Shown here piece after piece: positions 1-5,217 of a DNA stretch of 6,858 nucleotides (its first letter is position 1; every line of letters begins with the position of its first letter). The notes beneath the pieces are model-generated. The model was given only the letters and a program-made list of their open reading frames with translations, had not been told where the DNA came from and did no database searches. A program made the position numbers and the translations under genes. The stretch spans positions 1 through 6,858 of the forward strand of contig PLZT01000015.1 in assembly GCA_003152255.1 (NCBI GenBank), in the 5' to 3' direction. Source of the stretch: Methylocystaceae bacterium. Lineage in GTDB: Bacteria; Pseudomonadota; Alphaproteobacteria; Rhizobiales; Beijerinckiaceae.

Positions 1-139
1 CCGGACACACCGGCTTGCCGTCGGTTGTTGGCCAACGCAGGCGCGCGAAAACGTTCTCGGCGCCTTGGTCGGACATCCGCATCACTTTGCCGATGCTGAG
101 CGACCGCGCCGCCGCCGACATTAGGAAATGCTGGGACAT
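1..139 (-). CDS. IS1595-family transposase, N-terminal part, cut by window edge
   Basis: The reverse strand encodes 46 residues beginning MSQHFLMSAAARSLSIGKVM and ending in a DGKPVCP stretch. The latter is the start of the zinc-ribbon (first Cys of a CxxC pair) that opens IS1595/ISXO2-type DDE transposases. In this family the N-terminus reads very similarly: an MSQHF-L-S-AAR start, then a region of the R(I/L)RW...DG.P.CP type. The ATG at 139 is preceded by a GAGG core about 9 bases upstream, which fits a Shine-Dalgarno site. The rest of the protein, including the catalytic DDE residues, lies outside the window, so intactness cannot be judged. The element's outer end probably lies near position 220, shortly before the unrelated repeat structure begins. 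Family assignment is from remembered family motifs. Confidence 0.75.
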   Translation of the reverse strand, partial: MSQHFLMSAAARSLSIGKVMRMSDQGAENVFARLRWPTTDGKPVCP

Positions 140-225
140 GAGAGCCTCGCCAATGAGAACATAACACGAACACTCTCGGCGAGATCGCGATGCCTGTCAA
201 GCGATGGTGGCGGTTGCTACATAAG
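140..225 (-). promoter_or_regulatory. Upstream region and probable end of the IS1595-type element at the left edge
   Basis: Reading on the minus strand towards the ATG at 139, this interval should hold the element's terminal inverted repeat and transposase promoter. A GCAACCGCCACCATCGCTTG stretch (199-218, read on the minus strand) is a plausible end region followed by TTGACA, but a good -10 at normal spacing is not seen. The exact outer end cannot be fixed without the opposite end. Confidence 0.25.
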
Positions 226-264
226 ACCGCAATCATCGGTGTCTGGGATCGCAATCATCGGCGG
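226..264 (+). repeat. Left inverted repeat of the 226-777 structure
   Basis: A 39-base sequence starting ACCGCAATCATCGG, containing two CAATCATCGG units 22 bases apart. It matches the reverse complement of 739-777 with three mismatches. It sits about 85 bases upstream of the IS1595-type start codon at 139 (opposite strand), in the leader side of that element or just outside it. Confidence 0.8.
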
Positions 265-274
265 TTTGCGCCCA

Positions 275-384
275 GAATCATTGCACGGGATTTGACGGCT
301 CGGGCCCACAATCATTGCCACTGGGCGCATAATTATTGCCACTGGGCTCACACTGATTGCACGGCGCCCACGTTGATTGCACGG
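275..384 (+). repeat. Array of ~21-bp-spaced CAATCATTGC-like units
   Basis: Five degenerate units lie between 275 and 384: GAATCATTGCACGGG, CAATCATTGCCACTGGGC, TAATTATTGCCACTGGGC, CACTGATTGCACGG and GTTGATTGCACGGG. Spacing is close to two helical turns for most of them, so a bound protein would contact the same DNA face repeatedly. Such arrays are seen at IS21-family ends and at plasmid origins; nothing else here indicates a replication origin. The array continues outward into the inverted repeat at 226-264. Confidence 0.6.
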
Positions 385-627
385 GAAGGCGCGGGCGGAG
401 GGCAAGGAAACGACCGGTTCCTTGCCTACCAGAACGCGGCGACCTTTCGTCACCACAACCACGAATTTAGGGCAATGAACTCAGTCAGATTATCAAAGTC
501 CAGTTTCCTTACCGTGCAACGGGTTATCTGACTGGCAAAACTGCGGCTGATCGGCTGTGTAAGGGAGGCCTGAAAACCCTCGTTGGAACATGATCGAGCT
601 CTTGGGACGGCCGATTCATTTGCAGAT

Positions 628-760
628 AGCGTGGGCACGATGCGATGATTGCGATCCCAGTTGCAATGAATTTGGGTCAAAGCTTTCGGCTGTTCCTTAT
701 TTGTTCATATTTTGAGGTGCAATAAGCGTGGGCACGCCGCCCCGATGATTGCGATCCCAG
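628..760 (+). repeat. Direct repeat pair, 628-660 and 725-760
   Basis: AGCGTGGGCACG at 628-639 and at 725-736 is followed in both copies by CGATGATTGCGATCCCAG, at 643-660 and 743-760. The gap between the two halves is 3 bases in the first copy and 6 in the second. The copies are about 97-100 bases apart. They look like two nested versions of the same element end, for example the result of an insertion next to an older end. Confidence 0.6.
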
Positions 761-777
761 ATGCCGATGATTGCGGT
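739..777 (-). repeat. Right inverted repeat of the 226-777 structure
   Basis: Inverted partner of 226-264, containing CGATGATTGCGATCCCAG at 743-760 and a second GATGATTGCGG unit at about 766-776. The 18-base core at 743-760 also occurs as a direct copy exactly 100 bases earlier, at 643-660. Confidence 0.8.
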
Positions 778-898
778 TCGCTACAATTACCGGTCGGCCT
801 TCGACACCTTGCTCGGGATCGGTCTGTGCACGGCGCCGATGGATTACTGGATGCTGATCGGCAGGCCATCGCCCCATCGCAGCGTCCGCGCGATCTAA
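761..898 (+). other. Short coding-like fragment of unknown origin (45 codons)
   Basis: From the ATG at 761 a frame runs to TAA at 896-898 and encodes a peptide containing RYNYRSAFDTLLGIG and PMDYWMLIGRPSPHRSVRAI. Its amino-acid composition looks more protein-like than the other frames of this stretch, with mixed hydrophobic and aromatic residues. The frame is closed by a stop at 746, and its first codons lie inside the inverted repeat. It may be the C-terminal stump of a host gene interrupted by the repeat element. I do not recognise a family. The rest of 780-1120 shows no gene I can support. Confidence 0.2.
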
Positions 899-1120
899 CG
901 CCTTCCTTTTTTCGACCACGACAAGCTTCTTCGAACGCCTTGCACGAGGACGCCAACAAACCACGTTTACACGCGTCAATTTGCAATCAGTGGCTACCAA
1001 AACAGAAAAATCACACCCAAAAGGAACGTGCTTCAGCGCCCGCCGCTATCAATATCCGGGTTCACCGGACCCAAAGGAACAAGCCACTGACGCGATTACC
1101 TTTCGCTCAGGTTTTTACAG

Positions 1121-1876
1121 TCAATTTCTAGCAACAATGTAAACCCAGCAATCGTCATCGTTATACTCAGACGCTGTCTTAGTGTTCCCGATTGTCGCGA
1201 TTGTTTCAAATCCACATTCCCGCAATCTGTTTATTTCCGTAGGGATATCGACGTATGTTAACAATATCGAGAATGACAAGGCTGGATCATTTATATGCGC
1301 GACATGCGTTTTGTCATCTTGTGTTTGACGCCAAAACAAGTTTAGGCGATTCTTGATTGAGAGAATTGACCTTAACCGGCCAGAAGAAAATAATTCTTTA
1401 ACGAAAAAAGTTTTTCTCCAAACGACAGCCCGCGAATAGTGCAGGTTGTGTGTTGAATAGATGAAGATACCTCCAGGCCTCAAAACGTTCCTAATCTGGC
1501 GCAGGATCAATTCACGATCAACAAAGTTAATACAATCAATCCCATTGAAAGAAAACATGACACAGTCAAACTTCTCAGCAAATTCTAGGTTGCGAGCATC
1601 CATCTCGCGTAGGTCTGCCCCGGGAAAGAGATGCTTGGCCTTTGCAATCACTTTTGCCGAAAAATCTATGCCAACGTATTTCTCAAACATTGTCGATAAC
1701 GGGCCGATCGTTCTCCCAAGGCCAACTCCAATGTCCAGAACCGTGTGACGCATTGAAATCGGTACCGATTCTAAGCTGAGGTTTTCTGGTATTGTTAGTC
1801 CACTGGAAATATTTAATTCACCCTCAAACGCTTTAACTACATCTTCTGTATTGAAAATATGGTAATTCGTGGTCAT
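1121..1876 (-). CDS. Class I SAM-dependent methyltransferase
   Basis: The 251-residue protein has a Rossmann-type methyltransferase core. Motif I is VLDIGVGLGR at residues 46-55 (glycine-rich SAM loop). The acidic residue that binds the ribose hydroxyls is D71 in YVGIDFS. An MDARNLEF stretch at about 92-99 probably contacts the adenine. The post-core segment VLRPGGIFIYSTHN at 131-144 is the usual motif III region. It should transfer a methyl group from SAM, probably in the cytoplasm, to a small molecule, lipid or sugar; the substrate cannot be read from the sequence. The ATG at 1876 has an AGGAA core about 12 bases upstream. The gene is visibly AT-richer than the deacetylase and exporter genes to its right and sits between transposon debris, which suggests separate acquisition. 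Related methyltransferases occur in surface-polysaccharide and glycolipid clusters, consistent with the genes further right. No frameshift or missing core motif is seen. Confidence 0.85.
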   Translation of the reverse strand: MTTNYHIFNTEDVVKAFEGELNISSGLTIPENLSLESVPISMRHTVLDIGVGLGRTIGPLSTMFEKYVGIDFSAKVIAKAKHLFPGADLREMDARNLEFAEKFDCVMFSFNGIDCINFVDRELILRQIRNVLRPGGIFIYSTHNLHYSRAVVWRKTFFVKELFSSGRLRSILSIKNRLNLFWRQTQDDKTHVAHINDPALSFSILLTYVDIPTEINRLRECGFETIATIGNTKTASEYNDDDCWVYIVARN

Positions 1877-2023
1877 TTTTGGATATTCCTGAGTTCAGAA
1901 TTGAAGTGCAACGCCACCGCTGATTTGATTATTCCGGCATTCGCCAGATGACCGTCGGGTCGGGTCCAAATTTGTCTCAATTTGGCGTTTTTGACAAGAG
2001 GCTTATCCCCTTTGGTCCCGCGA

Positions 2024-2052
2024 TTGGACACGACCACGCCTCTGTTGTATAA
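2024..2052 (+). promoter_or_regulatory. Candidate sigma-70-type promoter for the IS1595-type transposase
   Basis: TTGGAC at 2024-2029 is followed after 17 bases by GTATAA at 2047-2052. The next ATG is at 2060, so transcription would start at or almost at the start codon and the message would be leaderless or nearly so. No Shine-Dalgarno sequence precedes that ATG, which is consistent. A TTGACA further upstream (1991-1996) has no good -10 partner. Confidence 0.4.
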
Positions 2053-2059
2053 GAACAAA

Positions 2060-2686
2060 ATGGCAACGCGTCCCCAAGTCAGCCGCTGGAAGCGCGACCG
2101 GCCGCTTTCGCTCCAGCAATTCATGGCGAGTTTTCCTGACGATGACGCCTGCGCCGATTGGCTGGAGCAGCGGTGCTGGCCCGATGGCTTTGTCTGCCCG
2201 TGCTGTCACGCAAGGAAGGGCTGGAAGCTGGAAACGAAGCCGTGGACGTTCGAATGCGCCGGCTGCGGCAAGCAGACCTCGGTGACCGCCGGCACGATCC
2301 TGCACGGAACCCATCTGCCGCTGCGCACTTGGTTCATCGCCGCGCATCTGGTCGCGACGCATTCCAACGGCGTTTCTGCCCTGCAACTCCGGGGAAAGCT
2401 AGGAATCGGCTCTTACAAGGCGGCCTGGCTGCTCCTGCACAAGCTGCGCAAATCCATGGTCGACTCCGACCGCGATCCGCTGGCGGGGATGGTCGAGGTC
2501 GACGAGACCAGCATCGCCTTGGCCTGTGCGGCTGAGAGAGACGGCCAAGGGTCACAAGTAATATTTGTTGTTATATATCAGTTTGTTGAGCAACATTTGC
2601 TACGCCTCAACGATCACCTGTTTGAAGACGCTGCAAAACTCCCCGCAAAAGTCTTCCTATTCGCACACGGTTTTTGCGAAACATAA
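2060..2686 (+). pseudogene. IS1595-type transposase truncated by an insertion
   Basis: The transposase-derived part runs from the ATG at 2060 to about codon 153. It starts MATRPQVSRW and has a zinc ribbon with C46-P-C-C49 and C66-A-G-C69. A helical DNA-binding region follows (about 85-135, including LRTWFIAAHL and GKLGIGSYKAAWLL), then VEVDET at 145-150 with the first catalytic Asp at D148. Family members continue for more than 100 further residues with the remaining catalytic residues. Here the homology stops at 2520, where a 274-bp inverted-repeat element begins. The frame runs on through that insert for about 55 unrelated residues to TAA at 2684-2686. The product lacks most of the DDE catalytic domain and should be inactive as a transposase. 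The frame is open upstream to a TTG at 1982, but the promoter and the family-like N-terminus favour 2060. Confidence 0.8.
2521..2554 (+). repeat. Left terminal inverted repeat of the MITE-like element
   Basis: A 34-base end starting GGCCTGTGCGGCTGAGAG. It carries a short internal GGCC...GGCC symmetry, so each end could itself fold. It matches the reverse complement of 2761-2794 except at one position (GAGAGAGAC versus GAGAGGGAC). Confidence 0.85.
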
Positions 2687-2760
2687 CCAGTTGAAATTTA
2701 ACGGGTAAGAAATCCCAAGATTGGCCTCGCAAATACTTCTAAGTTTTGCGAAATCGCTTA

Positions 2761-2794
2761 TGACCCTTGGCCGTCCCTCTCAGCCGCACAGGCC
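2761..2794 (-). repeat. Right terminal inverted repeat of the MITE-like element
   Basis: Inverted partner of 2521-2554, ending at GCACAGGCC. The sequence beyond 2794 (GAATCCGG...) is not transposase sequence and shows no copy of the left flank. Confidence 0.85.
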
Positions 2795-2852
2795 GAATCC
2801 GGTTTCAGCCTTCCGGCTTCACATCCCTGACGCAGCCCCTGCTCCGTGGTAC

Positions 2853-2893
2853 ATGGCCTAGACCCACCAGTATCACTGTTGGGTCTAGGCCAT
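2853..2893. repeat. Perfect 14-bp-stem palindrome with a 13-base loop
   Basis: ATGGCCTAGACCCA at 2853-2866 pairs perfectly with TGGGTCTAGGCCAT at 2880-2893 across a 13-base loop. No T-tract follows on either strand, so it is a poor intrinsic terminator. It lies exactly where recognisable IS256-type coding sequence begins, so it may mark a recombination breakpoint, a transposon end or a protein-binding site. Confidence 0.7.
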
Positions 2894-3001
2894 CTCGTCT
2901 TGCGCCAAGTCGCGGGAGAATGGAAAATGCCGCCGCGCGAATGGTGCGAAGCCAAAACCCAATTCGCCATCATGTTCGACGACAGGTTCGTCACAGGGTG
3001 A
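2888..3001 (+). pseudogene. IS256-family transposase, C-terminal remnant
   Basis: One plus-strand frame reads HLVLRQVAGEWKMPPREW and then CEAKTQFAIMFDDRF, ending at TGA 2999-3001. This matches the conserved tail of IS256/Mutator-type transposases, in which a (Y/H)L.LR...W.MP.R(D/E)W..A..QFAI.F..R pattern closes the protein. About 35-40 residues remain of a protein normally near 400 residues, so the catalytic DDE residues are gone. The 5' breakpoint coincides with the palindrome at 2853-2893. This is a different IS256 subgroup from the remnant at 5346-5747. The product is not functional. Confidence 0.7.
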
Positions 3002-3018
3002 TGGTCAACCCGGCCCCG

Positions 3019-3040
3019 CACACAAAATTTCGGACAGTCC
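3019..3040. repeat. Probable terminal end of the IS256-type element
   Basis: CACACAAAATTTCGGACAGTCC lies 18 bases after the transposase stop codon. IS256-family elements usually carry their terminal inverted repeat just beyond the transposase stop, with a GACAGTC-like outer end preceded by an AT-rich ACACAAAAT stretch. The partner end is absent because the left part of the element is lost. Beyond it, 3041-3202 holds no gene I can support. Confidence 0.45.
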
Positions 3041-3202
3041 CGACCCCATAGGCCATCGAGGCTCGCGCTATGAACGTCGCGCTGCTCGCGATCCTTCGTC
3101 GCCTTGCCGTGGCAGCGTGAATCCCCCTGCGGGGCGCGAAAAGGGCGCTGGACCCTGCCCCTGTTCGTTGCTAATCCAACAACAAACACCCGGAACGCAT
3201 CA

Positions 3203-3493
3203 ATGAAGCCCTCAGAAACACTACTCGCGCACCGCGCCGCCATCCGCGCTATCGTTGAAGCTCATCGAGCCTCCAACGCCAGAGTGTTTGGCTCGGTCGT
3301 GCATGGTTCCGACACCGAGGATAGCGACCTCGACATTCCGATCGACCCTGCGCCAGAAGCCACCATGTTCGACATTGGCGCAATCCGTCATGAATTGCGC
3401 CAACTTCTTGGTGTGACGGTAGATGTGTTGACGCCAAACGGATTGCCGGACAAATTCCGCGCCGCTGTGCTTTCAGAGGCGGAGCCTGTATGA
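3203..3493 (+). CDS. mntA: MntA-type nucleotidyltransferase antitoxin
   Basis: This 96-residue minimal nucleotidyltransferase carries the diagnostic GSx10DxD signature: G30-S31 followed by D42 and D44 (FGSVVHG...SDLDI). A third acidic residue is D74 in VTVDVLTP. Proteins of this type neutralise the HepT toxin by transferring AMP groups to a tyrosine near the HepT RNase motif. The ATG at 3203 is preceded by a GGAA core about 10 bases upstream and matches the family's short N-terminus; the open frame from 3104 is an unnecessary extension. The stop codon overlaps the start of hepT (ATGA at 3490-3493), the usual translational coupling. All visible active-site residues are present, so the protein may be active. 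Its partner is broken, which leaves it an orphan antitoxin. It acts in the cytoplasm. Confidence 0.85.
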   Translation: MKPSETLLAHRAAIRAIVEAHRASNARVFGSVVHGSDTEDSDLDIPIDPAPEATMFDIGAIRHELRQLLGVTVDVLTPNGLPDKFRAAVLSEAEPV

Positions 3494-3822
3494 GCCACGA
3501 CATCCAACGTTTGGCCGACTAGCTCAGCCATATTCTTCAAGCGATTGAACGTATTCATCGCTACACCGACGACATTGACGAAATTAGCTTCTCGCAGAAC
3601 GACTTGATGCAAGACGCCGTGATCCGCAATTTGGAGATCATCGGCGAAGCCAGCCGGAACATCGAACGTAAGCATCCAGACTTCACCGCCGCGCATCCCG
3701 AGCTTCCGCTTTCTTTCGCTTATGAAATGCGCAACGCGCTCGCTCATGGATATTTTAAGGTCGATTTGGCAATCGTGTGGAAGACCGTCGAAACAGACTT
3801 GCCCTGCTGTTCACCGATTTAG
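3490..3822 (+). pseudogene. hepT: HepT-type RNase toxin, inactivated (amber codon plus 3' frameshift)
   Basis: Starting from the ATG at 3490 that overlaps mntA, the sequence reads MSHDIQRLAD, then TAG at 3520-3522, then LSHILQAIERIHRYTDDI and a full HepT/HEPN body. The RNase motif Rx4H is intact in EMRNALAHGYF. Related toxins have a Tyr at the position of the stop, so one base change (TAT or TAC to TAG) explains it. Near the end, WKTVETDLP should continue in another frame as LLFTDLELL; here a single-base loss leads to TAG at 3820-3822. The 3' end also overlaps the end of the convergent deacetylase gene. An internal ATG at 3604 could give a 72-residue fragment that keeps the RNase motif, but it lacks the first helices of the HEPN bundle and is probably inactive. 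Confidence 0.85.
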
Positions 3823-4962
3823 AATTGCTCCGGCGAGTCGCGTCACCGTCCAGTAGAACTCCTTGAGCTTGCGAACGAAAAACGTCGGCTTTGGCGTTCC
3901 GCCAGTCTCCAAAACAGCAATGCGTCTCTGGAGTTCGATGATCTCGTTTTGAAGGTCGGACGTGACGTAGTCCTGGATTTTGGCATTGCTGTTGGTTATC
4001 GAAAATCGCCTTTCGTCACGATGTTGAGCTTCTGAGCCATGCCCGCCCGCATTTCGAACGCCGTAGTGAGCGAAGATCCTCGCTTCTCGGCTCAGCTTAA
4101 GGCGTCGACCACTACGAATAAAAAAAGCCACAACCGACGCCAGGGATCTGCAGGAGCGGGCCCCCCCCTCCAACTCGATAGCCCGCAGAGCCTCGCACGC
4201 CAACGGAGCCCATTCGTGTGGGTGGAAGCCGCAATCGAAGAGCGAATAGAAAATTCGTCCCCCGTTCGGAAGCGTTCGGAAGTCATATGGCCTAGCGCGC
4301 CGGTAGCGTTCCACCTCGGTGCTGAAAGCCCGCAGCGTTTCGGACTGGCTCGCATGCGCGGCCATCATCTTCATTTTGATCTGGCGTTGATAAGGCGAAG
4401 CTGCAACGACGATCTCGTCCTCGCCGTCGCAGAAGGTCTGAGCCGCCATTCTGTCGGCTTCAAGATGATAGTACGGCATTTCGATCAGTGTCGGCGCGCG
4501 GTCTTTGAGAAGGGACCCCGCGGCGTGGACGCATAAGGCAACGCCGTCGTGATCGGGGTGGCCGCCCTCGAATGCATGCGTCAGAACTGTCGCTATCCCT
4601 TTGCTCTCAAATAGCGATGCGAGGCGCTGGCTGATCGACGCCAGCGAGCGGCAGACCTTCTGGTCGGGAACGCCGAGTTCGATGATTTGCCGTTCATCCA
4701 CCCCTGCGACGGCGAGAGCCTTCTTCAATTCACGCGACCGCGCCTGTCCATAAGCGAGAGACGTTTCGAATCCCGCCCGAAGAGCGTCCGCGCCGTTGCA
4801 CGGTGAGCCATCGGTAACCAAAATTACGGTCACATTCTCAAGACGCGAAAGCAGTGCGCCACAGCCGATGGTTTCGTCATCAGGATGAGCGACGACAACA
4901 GCGACATCCGACGCATCGATCGAGTTCAATGACAAATCTGAAATTGTCCGCAATGACAGCAT
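3811..4962 (-). CDS. PIG-L family deacetylase
   Basis: Residue numbers count from the ATG at 4962 (383 residues). The zinc-binding motif AHPDDE is at 25-30 in VVVAHPDDETIGCGALL, TDGSP is at about 50-54, and the second metal motif HPDHD is at about 135-139 in FEGGHPDHDGVA. Such enzymes remove the acetyl group from N-acetylated sugars in glycolipids, small thiols or polysaccharides. The exporter ATPase on the same strand suggests a surface-glycan role. The C-terminus carries a likely coiled coil (LQNEIIELQRRIAVLE) followed by a basic-aromatic tail, an unusual addition. The frame remains open to an ATG at 5217 and a GTG at 5223, but those first ~87 codons start with an IS66-like remnant and look non-native. 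The domain itself begins near the 4962 start, so I prefer it; neither start has a good Shine-Dalgarno site. The last codons overlap the hepT remnant by 12 bases, tail to tail. Confidence 0.8.
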   Translation of the reverse strand: MLSLRTISDLSLNSIDASDVAVVVAHPDDETIGCGALLSRLENVTVILVTDGSPCNGADALRAGFETSLAYGQARSRELKKALAVAGVDERQIIELGVPDQKVCRSLASISQRLASLFESKGIATVLTHAFEGGHPDHDGVALCVHAAGSLLKDRAPTLIEMPYYHLEADRMAAQTFCDGEDEIVVAASPYQRQIKMKMMAAHASQSETLRAFSTEVERYRRARPYDFRTLPNGGRIFYSLFDCGFHPHEWAPLACEALRAIELEGGARSCRSLASVVAFFIRSGRRLKLSREARIFAHYGVRNAGGHGSEAQHRDERRFSITNSNAKIQDYVTSDLQNEIIELQRRIAVLETGGTPKPTFFVRKLKEFYWTVTRLAGAILNR

Positions 4963-4964
4963 GG

Positions 4965-5075
4965 CTAAAACACGCCAATTCGCGCAGTCGATGCGAACGG
5001 CTCGACTGTCGCATCCGGCTCGGTAACATCTAAATAGCGCATCGTCGCATCGAGCATTTCGTAATCGGAGCTTCT
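4965..5075 (-). pseudogene. Possible C-terminal stump of an unknown gene upstream of the deacetylase
   Basis: In a different frame from the deacetylase, the reverse strand encodes RSSDYEMLDATMRYLDV, then TEPDATVEPFASTARIGVF and a TAG. The stop ends 2 bases before the ATG at 4962. This reading looks more protein-like than the overlapping Cys- and Arg-rich reading (ARCDDALFRCYRAGC) that would extend the deacetylase. Its close juxtaposition with ATG 4962 resembles translational coupling in an operon. I do not recognise the family. The upstream part appears replaced by transposon sequence. Confidence 0.3.
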
Positions 5076-5157
5076 CCATAAACGCCACGCCAGAGGTTGT
5101 GCCCTCTTTGGCGAAAGTCGTTTGGCCATTCTCCAGAGCCGAGTAGCTGCTATTACG

Positions 5158-5217
5158 CTGGATCGCCAGCTCAATCAACTCGTCCTTGCTCAGGCGCTGC
5201 AAATCAGCGCGATCCAT
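5158..5217 (-). pseudogene. IS66-type transposase N-terminal remnant
   Basis: About 20 codons read MDRADLQRLSKDELIELAIQ. IS66-group transposases of alphaproteobacteria often begin with a very similar RADL.RLSK(D/E)ELIEL.L helix that leads into a coiled coil and an SSKPPS stretch. The similarity stops after this helix and the SSKPPS region is absent. The fragment is in frame with the deacetylase gene downstream and would form an artificial N-terminal extension. Assignment is by remembered motif only. Confidence 0.4.

Larger units (their letters stand above)
226..777. mobile_element. Gene-less repeat element bounded by 39-bp inverted repeats (IS21-like ends suspected)
   Basis: The sequence at 226-264 recurs inverted at 739-777 with about 36 of 39 positions identical; the core on the left is CTGGGATCGCAATCATCGG. 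Inside the left end, related units (AATCATCGG, AATCATTGC, AATTATTGC, TGATTGC) occur at about 231, 253, 276, 310, 331, 352 and 372, mostly 20-23 bases apart. Many are followed by ACTGGGC or ACGGG. The right end carries units of opposite orientation near 643 and 743. Terminal arrays of short repeats are characteristic of IS21-family elements, and this is the basis of the suggestion. No istA/istB-like coding sequence is present between the ends, so this would be an internally deleted or nonautonomous derivative. An iteron-type protein-binding array is the alternative reading. Confidence 0.45.
2521..2794. mobile_element. 274-bp MITE-like element with 34-bp terminal inverted repeats
   Basis: The ends at 2521-2554 and 2761-2794 are inverted copies with one mismatch in 34; they begin GGCCTGTGCGGCTGAGAG. 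The interior is AT-richer than the flanks and has no supported gene. It contains two copies of TTTTGCGAAA, at 2672-2681 and 2744-2753. It sits within the IS1595-type transposase directly after the VEVDETSIA coding stretch. The transposase sequence does not resume on the right side, so a deletion or rearrangement followed insertion, and no flanking target duplication can be recognised. The size, long inverted ends and lack of genes fit a nonautonomous element mobilised in trans. The parent transposase family is not known to me. Confidence 0.65.

Noticed and set aside
226..384. CRISPR array, considered because of regularly spaced short repeats.
   Set aside because: The repeats are about 10-18 bases, degenerate and spaced about 21 bases start to start, leaving no spacers of CRISPR length; no cas gene is present.
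677..1131. Overlapping open frames on both strands between the repeat element and the methyltransferase gene.
   Set aside because: They are Arg- and Pro-rich, lack motifs and ribosome-binding sites, and partly translate the repeat sequence itself.
1873..2124. Minus-strand open frame of 83 codons overlapping the methyltransferase start and the transposase 5' part.
   Set aside because: It overlaps two supported genes in other frames and has no recognisable motif or start signal.
3121..3140. Short CCCC-TGC-GGGG hairpin upstream of mntA, considered as a terminator.
   Set aside because: The stem is only 4 bp and no T-tract follows.
2758..3243. Minus-strand open frame of 161 codons across the MITE end, IS256 scrap and mntA start.
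   Set aside because: It crosses three unrelated sequence blocks and is antisense to supported IS256 and mntA coding, so it is a chance frame in GC-rich DNA.
4039..4536. Plus-strand open frame of 165 codons inside the deacetylase gene.
   Set aside because: It is fully antisense to a coding region with intact metal-binding motifs and shows no family features of its own.
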